Part shown: one piece after another, positions 44,683-51,195 of the stretch
How positions within the stretch are numbered: the first letter of the stretch is position 1
Layout: every line of letters starts with the position of its first letter
Source: Tepidicella xavieri
GTDB taxonomy: Bacteria > Pseudomonadota > Gammaproteobacteria > Burkholderiales > Burkholderiaceae_C
Direction: 5' to 3'
NCBI RefSeq assembly: GCF_004363315.1
Contig: NZ_SNYL01000011.1
Span: 1 to 64,000 of the forward strand
DNA: 64,000 nucleotides
Translations under genes and position numbers: made by a program
The notes under the pieces: generated by a model
Told to the model about the DNA's origin: nothing
Database searches by the model: none
What the model saw: the letters and a program-made list of their open reading frames with translations, nothing else

Positions 44683-45112
44683 GCCTGCATTGCCCGATTG
44701 GGTGCGTGCCGAACTGGAGCGCGTACCGGAAGCCGCTGCGCGTGGTCTTGCCGCCGATCGGCCGGATTTGCGTGCCGTGGCGGCTCGCTACGACGCTCGT
44801 CGCAAGCGGGTGGTGGTGGAATTGGCCAATGGCACCTGGTTTGCCTTTCCGCCGGCATTGGCACAAGGTTTGGCGGGAGCCAGTGCCGCAGACCTTGCGG
44901 TCATTGAAATCAGCCCGATGGGAACGGGCCTGCACTGGCCGCGACTCGACGCGGACTTGACCGTCGAGGGTTTGCTGGCAGGCGCATTTGGCAGCCGTGC
45001 CTGGATGCGCGAATGGGCAGCCAAGGCGGGCCGCGTCTCATCGCCGGCCAAGGCCTCAGCGGCCCGCGCCAACGGGGCAAAAGGCGGGCGGCCGCGCAAG
45101 GCGGTGGCCTGA
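44675..45112 (+). CDS. DUF2442 domain-containing protein
   Basis: The 145-residue product has a DUF2442 domain (about residues 25-110; note VVVELANGTWFAFP and IEISPMGTGLHWPRLDADL). A basic Ala/Lys/Arg-rich tail ends in an AT-hook-like GGRPRKAVA, suggesting DNA binding. In the pair it would be the candidate antitoxin or autorepressor acting on the palindrome at 44421-44438. That role is inferred from layout. Confidence 0.8.
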   Translation: MSKPALPDWVRAELERVPEAAARGLAADRPDLRAVAARYDARRKRVVVELANGTWFAFPPALAQGLAGASAADLAVIEISPMGTGLHWPRLDADLTVEGLLAGAFGSRAWMREWAAKAGRVSSPAKASAARANGAKGGRPRKAVA

Positions 45113-45187
45113 TTGATGAAGCCGTTGCATCGCGGCGGGTCGAGTCTGCCCATGCATGCGGAAAAGTTTTTTGAGAAAGGCATCACC

Positions 45188-46105
45188 TTGAACACCACCC
45201 ACTTGCCCCCACGAGTACGTCTCATCGACGTCGGCCCGCGCGACGGCCTGCAAAACGAAAAGCAGCCCGTGCCCGCGGCCGTCAAGATCGAGCTCGTGCA
45301 CCGCCTGCAGGCCGCGGGCCTGCGGGAGATCGAAGTCACCAGCTATGTGTCACCCAAGTGGGTGCCGCAGATGGCCGACAACCACGAGGTCATGGCCGGC
45401 ATCACCCGCCAGTCGGGCGTGCGCTACTCCGTGCTCACGCCCAACCTCAAGGGCTTCGAGGCGGCGCTGGCCGACCGGCCGGACGAGATCGTGGTGTTCG
45501 GCGCGGCCAGCGAAGCGTTCAGCCAGAAAAACATCAATTGCAGCATCGCCGAGAGCATCGAGCGCTTTGCGCCGGTGGTGGAGGCCGCGCGCAAGGCTGG
45601 CATCGCCGTGCGCGGCGCCATGAGCTGCACCGTGGGCTGCCCCTATGAGGGCGACATCGCGCCCGAGCGCGTGGGCATGCTGGCCCAGTTGATGAAGGAC
45701 ATCGGCGTGCAGCGCGTGGACGTGGCCGACACCATCGGCGTGGGCACGCCACTGAAGGTGCAGCGCGCCATCGAGGCGACGCTCGCGCACTACGACATCG
45801 ACCACATCAGCGGCCATTTCCACGACACCTACGGCCAGGCGCTGGCCAACACGCTGGCGGCGCTGCAGATGGGGGTGTGGAACTTCCAGTCCTCGGTCGC
45901 GGGGCTGGGCGGCTGCCCTTACGCCAAAGGCGCGACCGGCAATGTGGCGACCGAGGACGTGGTCTATCTGCTGCACGGCCTGGGCATCGACACGGGCATC
46001 GACCTGGAGGCGCTGGTGGACACCGGGGCCTGGATCAGCGCGCAGCTCGGGCGGCCGAGCGCCTCTCGCGTCGGGCGCGCATTGCTGGCCAAGCGCGTAC
46101 ACTGA
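45188..46105 (+). CDS. mvaB: Hydroxymethylglutaryl-CoA lyase
   Basis: The enzyme cleaves HMG-CoA to acetoacetate and acetyl-CoA, the last step of leucine degradation (LiuE). The TIM-barrel product begins RLIDVGPRDGLQNE and has the active-site cysteine loop GLGGCPYAKGATGN. Family similarity starts within a few residues of the TTG at 45188, which has AAAGG 7 bases upstream, giving 305 residues. ATGs at 45116 and 45152 are in frame but lack a ribosome site and would add non-homologous residues. It follows the DUF2442 gene rather than sitting in the liuBCD operon. Confidence 0.93.
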   Translation: MNTTHLPPRVRLIDVGPRDGLQNEKQPVPAAVKIELVHRLQAAGLREIEVTSYVSPKWVPQMADNHEVMAGITRQSGVRYSVLTPNLKGFEAALADRPDEIVVFGAASEAFSQKNINCSIAESIERFAPVVEAARKAGIAVRGAMSCTVGCPYEGDIAPERVGMLAQLMKDIGVQRVDVADTIGVGTPLKVQRAIEATLAHYDIDHISGHFHDTYGQALANTLAALQMGVWNFQSSVAGLGGCPYAKGATGNVATEDVVYLLHGLGIDTGIDLEALVDTGAWISAQLGRPSASRVGRALLAKRVH

Positions 46106-46111
46106 CGCCTT

Positions 46112-46774
46112 ATGGATCTGCACGTCTGGTTGGCTTATTTCGTCGCGGCTTGGGTGATTGCCATTTCCCCCGGTTCGGGGGCGGTGCTGTCGATGACGCA
46201 TGGCTTGGCCTATGGCGTGCGCCATGCCAGCGTCACCATCCTGGGCTTGCAGGCGGGGCTGTCCATCGTGCTGCTGGTGGCGGGCGTGGGGGTGGGCGCC
46301 TTGCTGGTGGCGTCGGCCACGGCGTTTACCGTCATCAAGGTGCTGGGGGCCGCGTACCTGCTGTGGCTGGGCTGGCGGCAATGGGTGGCGCCGGTCGCTG
46401 CCGATGCCCCGAGCGCCTCATCGCAGGCGTCACCGGGGGGCAGCGCGCTGCCGCCGGGGCTGCCGTCGGCGCGGCAACGGTTCGTCCTGGGCCTGTTCAC
46501 CAATGTCACCAACCCCAAGGGCATCGTGTTCATGGTGGCGGTGCTGCCACAGTTCATCAGCCCGCATCGGCCGCTGTGGTTGCAGTTGCTCATCCTGCTG
46601 GTCACGTCCGTCGCGGTGGACTTGGTGGTGATGCACGGTTATGCCTGGTTGGCCTCGCGGGCCCAGCGCTGGCTCGCGTCGGCCCGCGCGCGCCGGGCGC
46701 AGAACCGGGTGTTCGGCGGGGTGCTCATGGCCATGGGGGCCAGCCTGTTCATGGTCAAGCGGGCTGCGGCCTGA
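46112..46774 (+). CDS. LysE/RhtB-family amino-acid exporter
   Basis: The 220-residue protein has about six membrane helices and the LysE/RhtB core: AWVIAISPGSGAVLSMTHGL near the N-terminus and FTNVTNPKGIVFMVAVLPQF in the middle. A charged loop (residues 90-120) separates the halves. Such proteins export amino acids or homoserine lactones; the substrate is not evident. It starts six bases after the HMG-CoA lyase gene and is probably cotranscribed, which might suggest efflux of excess branched-chain amino acids (inference). Confidence 0.85.
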   Translation: MDLHVWLAYFVAAWVIAISPGSGAVLSMTHGLAYGVRHASVTILGLQAGLSIVLLVAGVGVGALLVASATAFTVIKVLGAAYLLWLGWRQWVAPVAADAPSASSQASPGGSALPPGLPSARQRFVLGLFTNVTNPKGIVFMVAVLPQFISPHRPLWLQLLILLVTSVAVDLVVMHGYAWLASRAQRWLASARARRAQNRVFGGVLMAMGASLFMVKRAAA

Positions 46775-46825
46775 AGCCCTCGGGCGGCCGCGCCTGCGCC
46801 CGTGCCCCCGCTATCATCCTCGCCC

Positions 46826-47332
46826 ATGTGTGGTTCCGAACTTCAACCCTTGCCCGAGGCCGTGCAGCGCGTGGCCGCGGCACTCATGCGGCTGGGCCAT
46901 CCCCATGCCCCGGTGATGCTGGACAGCGCGGCGCGCACCGCCCAGGAAGCGGCCGATGCGCTTGGCGTGGCGCTGGGCCAGATCGCCAAGAGCATCATTT
47001 TTTGTCGTCAGCCCGATGAAGTGGCTGTGCTGGTCATCACCAGCGGGGATCGCCGGGTCGATGAGCGCAAGGTGCAGGCGCTGGTGTGCGGCCCGGGCCA
47101 GTCGTTGGGCCGGGCGACGCCCGCATTCGTGCGGAACAAAACCGGCTTTGCGATTGGCGGCGTCTCGCCGGTGGCCCATGCCCAGACGCCCGTGACCCTG
47201 ATCGACGAAGAACTGTTTCGCTTCGAGCGCATCTGGGCCGCGGCGGGGCATCCCAATGGGGTTTTTCCTTTGTCACCGCAGGACCTGGGGGCTTTGACCG
47301 GCGCGCCCGTGGCCGACGTGACGGTGCGCTAG
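46826..47332 (+). CDS. YbaK/EbsC-type aminoacyl-tRNA deacylase
   Basis: The 168-residue product has the YbaK/ProX editing fold: catalytic lysine in GQIAKSIIFC, the central strand AVLVITSGDRRVD, and the GFAIGGVSPV loop that positions substrate. Relatives hydrolyse Cys- or Ala-tRNA-Pro. Which mischarged tRNA it edits is not clear. The ATG at 46826 is preferred over a longer frame from 46802. Confidence 0.88.
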   Translation: MCGSELQPLPEAVQRVAAALMRLGHPHAPVMLDSAARTAQEAADALGVALGQIAKSIIFCRQPDEVAVLVITSGDRRVDERKVQALVCGPGQSLGRATPAFVRNKTGFAIGGVSPVAHAQTPVTLIDEELFRFERIWAAAGHPNGVFPLSPQDLGALTGAPVADVTVR

Positions 47333-47341
47333 AGTGCGGGC

Positions 47342-47584
47342 ATGCCGGTCCGCCCCCCTGTTCCCGCTCCCGTGTCGCTGGCCGATGCCCGCCAGCGCAA
47401 GGGAGGGGCTTTTCCTTCCCCCTGTGTCAATGTGTGTCGCATGTCGCCTCGGTCGGGCTGGTGCGAAGGGTGCTGGCGCACGATCGACGAAATCCGCCAG
47501 TGGAGTGTGATGGACGAGGCCGAACGCGCCGCCTGCTGGGAGCGGATCATGGCTCGCCAGCGCGAGGCTGGTGTCACGGCCTGA
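47342..47584 (+). CDS. DUF1289 domain-containing protein
   Basis: The 80-residue protein contains the DUF1289 cysteine motif SPCVNVCRMSPRSGWCEGC followed by RTIDEIRQW. Four conserved cysteines suggest a small metal or iron-sulfur site. Function is unknown. It begins 9 bases after the YbaK-like gene, and its last 11 bases overlap the 3' end of the convergent diguanylate cyclase gene. Confidence 0.85.
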   Translation: MPVRPPVPAPVSLADARQRKGGAFPSPCVNVCRMSPRSGWCEGCWRTIDEIRQWSVMDEAERAACWERIMARQREAGVTA

Positions 47585-49373
47585 CGGCGGGGACCTCGGC
47601 GAAGGCGATGCGCGATGGCTGGCGCTTGGCCGCATACATGGCCTGATCCGCCACGCGCAGCAGTGTTTGCAGGTCTCGGCCCTGCTCTGGCGCCAGCGCC
47701 ACGCCCACGCTGGCGCTGACCTGGTGGCTGAGTCCGTCGATCTGCATCGGGGCCGCCACCGCGTCGCACAGACGCTGCACCATCGCGTCGAGCGCCGGCC
47801 GGCCCGGGCAATGTCCGAGCACGACAACGAATTCATCGCCTCCCAGTCGGGCCGCGATGTCGCTGTCGCGGCTGTGTTGCAGCAAGCGGCGCCCGATTTC
47901 CACCAGCACCTGATCGCCCACTTCGTGGCCGTGACGGTCATTGATCGGCTTGAAGCGGTCCAGGTCGAACAACAGCACTGCATGCCGCCCAGGCTGGGCC
48001 AGCAGGCGCTGGGTGCCATCGGCCAAGCCGCGGCGGTTGGCCAGTCCGGTGAGCGCATCGGTCATGGCGGCGCGGGCCAGGTGAGCGGCACGCAGGCTCA
48101 GCACGGTTTTTTCACGCTGGATGGCGCGGATGCGCGCGCTCAGTGCAATGGCAAAGACCACCATCTCGGCGGCCATGCCGATCTGGAGCCCGTAGGACAG
48201 CACCACCGGGGCATGCCACCAGCCACGCGCCACGGCCACCACGCCGATGACGCTGGCAAACAGGGTGAGTTTGGCCAGCAAATACCAGCCCGCGCTCGGC
48301 TGTCCGCGGCGCCAGATCCACAGACCGATGGCCGTGATGCCAGCGATACCGACCAGGGCAAGGGTTTCGTTGAGTTGTTGCGAAAGGGCCGTGTGGCCTG
48401 CGGCACCGATGGCGGCCGATGCCAGCGCCACGCCCGCCATCGCCAACACCGGCCCGTCCGCCGCCCTGCCCACGACCCGGGTGGACAGAAAGGCTCTGGC
48501 AAAGCCGGCGCTGCTGGCCAGCCACAAGGCGGGCCAGATCACATAGCTGTGCTCGATCCACCACGGTGACCCGGGCCAGAGGTAGTGCGCGGTATGGCCA
48601 TTGAAGGTGGCGATGGTCAGCAGCGCGGTGAGGCAGGTCAGGACGTAGTGCAGATAGGCCGCGTCACGAAACACCCCGGCCAGCGTGAGGTTGTAGATCA
48701 GCAGTGCCAGCAACACGCCGTAGATGACGCCATCGAACAGCTTTTTGTGTTGGCGGTTTTTCACGTAATCCCCGATTTCCCAGATGGCAGGGGTGATGTT
48801 CTGCGCAATCGTGTTCTGTACCCGCACGTAAAGCGTATAGTCCCCGGCAAAGGGCAGGTGAAAGGGGTAAGTGATGCGCTCCATGCCCAGGGGGCGGCTG
48901 GCATACGGGCGGATCAGACCGGTTTGCGCGCCGCTGCCCCAGTTCAAGCCGTCGCTGGCGAATGGGCCGTGAAACGCAATGTCGCGAATGGCGGTGGTGG
49001 GAAAAGTCAGGACCCACTGGTCGTCTCGCGTGCCTGTGGTCATCTGGATGCGCAGCCACCACGCCGACGGGCCGTGCAGGCGCAGCGGGCCTGGGGGCAC
49101 TTGCCAGGACTGGCCGGGCGTGGATTGCCGAATGTCCTCCAGGGTGAGGTGCCCCTCACGGTCTTCCAGCACCGCGACCCGGCCTTGCAGCCACACCCCT
49201 TCGGCCCGTGGTTGCAGCACCACGGTTTCCTGCGCCAGTGCTGCGTTTGCCCACAGCAGCGTCAGCAGTCCCAGCATCCACCACCCCTTCAGGAACCATG
49301 CCGGCAGACCTGCAAGACGCGCAGCCCCAGAGGGCTTCAACAAGCGGTGGATGGAAAGCAAGAACAGCGGCAT
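47574..49373 (-). CDS. 7TM-DISM diguanylate cyclase
   Basis: From the ATG at 49373 the 599-residue product has a signal peptide (hydrophobic core WWMLGLLTLLWANAALAQ) and a periplasmic 7TMR-DISM sensor domain with the typical PLRLHGPSAWWLRI and YPFHLPFAGDYTLYVRV strands. Seven membrane helices (about 180-390) and a GGDEF domain with intact GGDEF in RLGGDEFVVV follow. The periplasmic domain of this class binds carbohydrates or related ligands. A longer start at 49451 would give 625 residues but bury the signal peptide. Confidence 0.88.
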   Translation of the reverse strand: MPLFLLSIHRLLKPSGAARLAGLPAWFLKGWWMLGLLTLLWANAALAQETVVLQPRAEGVWLQGRVAVLEDREGHLTLEDIRQSTPGQSWQVPPGPLRLHGPSAWWLRIQMTTGTRDDQWVLTFPTTAIRDIAFHGPFASDGLNWGSGAQTGLIRPYASRPLGMERITYPFHLPFAGDYTLYVRVQNTIAQNITPAIWEIGDYVKNRQHKKLFDGVIYGVLLALLIYNLTLAGVFRDAAYLHYVLTCLTALLTIATFNGHTAHYLWPGSPWWIEHSYVIWPALWLASSAGFARAFLSTRVVGRAADGPVLAMAGVALASAAIGAAGHTALSQQLNETLALVGIAGITAIGLWIWRRGQPSAGWYLLAKLTLFASVIGVVAVARGWWHAPVVLSYGLQIGMAAEMVVFAIALSARIRAIQREKTVLSLRAAHLARAAMTDALTGLANRRGLADGTQRLLAQPGRHAVLLFDLDRFKPINDRHGHEVGDQVLVEIGRRLLQHSRDSDIAARLGGDEFVVVLGHCPGRPALDAMVQRLCDAVAAPMQIDGLSHQVSASVGVALAPEQGRDLQTLLRVADQAMYAAKRQPSRIAFAEVPAVRP

Positions 49374-49434
49374 GATCAATATGCCACTGTACTCCGTATT
49401 GGGTGCGCTGTTGGCGGGGCGAGAAATGCAGTAA

Positions 49435-49472
49435 TATGCATTTTTGTGCATAAACCCAAATTACATTTGTAA
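49435..49472 (+). promoter_or_regulatory. Two palindromes upstream of formate dehydrogenase
   Basis: TATGCA (49435-49440) and TGCATA (49447-49452) form an inverted repeat around a TTTTTG spacer, and contain a T-N11-A pattern as bound by LysR-type regulators. A further ATGCA copy lies at 49426-49430. A second palindrome, TTACA-TT-TGTAA (49461-49472), ends four bases before the start codon. They lie between the divergent diguanylate cyclase and fdsGB starts, a likely shared control region. No regulator gene is adjacent. Confidence 0.5.
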
Positions 49473-49476
49473 GACA

Positions 49477-51195
49477 ATGAATCAGAGTGCATCGTCTGTG
49501 ACGTGGATGCGGGCGCAAGGCCGGCTGGCCCGAAGCACGCCCAAAGGGCGCCAAGTCCGCCCGGACGATCGGGAACGGGTGGCGCGGCTGTGTGCCGATC
49601 TGCCGCCCCAGCGGGCGCTGTTGATCGAGCACCTGCACCGGTTGCAGGATGCCGAGGGCGGTTTGCGCAAGGGGCATTTGGCCGCGTTGGCCGAGCGGCT
49701 GCGGCTGAGCCAGGTCGAGGTGTACGAGGTGGCAACCTTCTATCACCACTTCGACGTGGTGGAGGACGATGCCGTGCTGCCCCGCCACACGGTGCGGGTG
49801 TGCACCAGCCTGCCCTGTGCGATGGCCGGCGGGGAAAGGCTGTGGCGCGAACTGCGGGATCGGCTGGCCGGCGAGCCCGGCGTACGGGTGGTGGAGGCGC
49901 CGTGCATGGGCCAGTGCCATGCGGGGCCGGCCGTCTGTGTGGGCCAGCGGCAGATGGGGGCGGCCGATGCCCAGGCGGTGCGAGATATGCTGGCCCGTGG
50001 CGACATCGGGCCCAGAACGTTGCCCGCCAGCCAGGCCCCGGATGCGCCAGCCGATTTTGCGCAGTTCGAGCGCCTGCTGCGCGGGGAATGGTCGGTCGAG
50101 CGGGTGCTGGCCGAGCTGAAGGCGTCCGGCCTGCGTGGCCTGGGCGGCGCCGGTTTTCCCGCCTGGCGCAAGTGGGAGACGGTGCGTGCCCAGCCCGGGC
50201 CCCGGGCCATGGTGGTCAACATCGACGAGGGGGAAGTGGGCACCTTCAAGGACTGGCATGTGCTGGCCCACGAGCCACGCCCTTTCCTGGAGGGCATGCT
50301 GATCGCGGCGCACGTGGTGGGCGCCGAGCACATCTGGATCTACCTGCGCGACGAATACCACGACGTTCGCCAGCTCTTGCAGGCGGAACTGGCGCGTCTG
50401 GCGCAGCGCATCGAGGGCTGGCGGGAGGCGCACCCAGGCATCACGTTCCCCGAGGTGGAACTGCGGCGCGGCGCGGGAGCCTACATCTGCGGCGAGGAAT
50501 CGGCGCTGATTGAATCGGTGGAGGGCAAGCGCGGCATGCCTCGCCTCAAGCCGCCCATCGTGGCGCTGAATGGGGTGTTTGGCCGGCCCACGCTGGCGCA
50601 CAACGTCGAGACGCTGTGGTGGCTGCCCACGGTGCTGGCGCGCGGCGGTGCCTGGCTGGCTCGACAAGGGCGGCACGGGCGCAGCGGCCTGCGGCGCTTC
50701 AGCGTGTCGGGGCGGGTGGCCAAGCCTGGGGTGTATCTGGCGCCGGCGGGCATCACGCTGCAGGAGCTGCTGCACGAATACGCGGGTGGCATGGCGCCGG
50801 GCCACACCCTGTATGCCTACCTGCCCGGTGGGGCGTCGGGCGGCATCCTGCCGGCCGCGCTGACCGATGTGCCGCTGGACTTTGACACCTTGGCCGAACA
50901 TGGCGCCTTCGTCGGCTCCATGGCGGTGGTGGTGCTGAGTCAGCACGATAGGGTGCGCGACGCGGCCTTGAACCTCATGCGTTTTTTCGAGCACGAGTCC
51001 TGCGGCCAGTGCACCCCTTGCCGGGCCGGCACCACGCAATCGGTGGCCTTGATGCAAGCTCCGTTGTGGGACGCGGAGCGCCTGGGCGACCTGTCGCACG
51101 TGATGCGTGAGGCGTCCATCTGCGGGCTCGGCCAGGCCGCGCCCAACGCTTTCGACAGCGTGCTGCGCTTCTTCCCGCAGGAGGTGCAGGCATGA
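49477..51195 (+). CDS. NAD-linked formate dehydrogenase, fused gamma-beta subunit
   Basis: The 572-residue product joins two subunits usually separate. Residues 1-155 are NuoE/FdsG-like with [2Fe-2S] ligands in CTSLPCAMAGGE and APCMGQCHAGP. Residues about 185-560 are NuoF/FdsB-like with FMN/NADH motifs (GLGGAGFPAWRKW, CGEESALIESVEG) and the [4Fe-4S] site SCGQCTPCRAG. It passes electrons from the molybdenum subunit to NAD. It overlaps the alpha-subunit gene by four bases. The ribosome site is weak. Confidence 0.9.
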   Translation: MNQSASSVTWMRAQGRLARSTPKGRQVRPDDRERVARLCADLPPQRALLIEHLHRLQDAEGGLRKGHLAALAERLRLSQVEVYEVATFYHHFDVVEDDAVLPRHTVRVCTSLPCAMAGGERLWRELRDRLAGEPGVRVVEAPCMGQCHAGPAVCVGQRQMGAADAQAVRDMLARGDIGPRTLPASQAPDAPADFAQFERLLRGEWSVERVLAELKASGLRGLGGAGFPAWRKWETVRAQPGPRAMVVNIDEGEVGTFKDWHVLAHEPRPFLEGMLIAAHVVGAEHIWIYLRDEYHDVRQLLQAELARLAQRIEGWREAHPGITFPEVELRRGAGAYICGEESALIESVEGKRGMPRLKPPIVALNGVFGRPTLAHNVETLWWLPTVLARGGAWLARQGRHGRSGLRRFSVSGRVAKPGVYLAPAGITLQELLHEYAGGMAPGHTLYAYLPGGASGGILPAALTDVPLDFDTLAEHGAFVGSMAVVVLSQHDRVRDAALNLMRFFEHESCGQCTPCRAGTTQSVALMQAPLWDAERLGDLSHVMREASICGLGQAAPNAFDSVLRFFPQEVQA

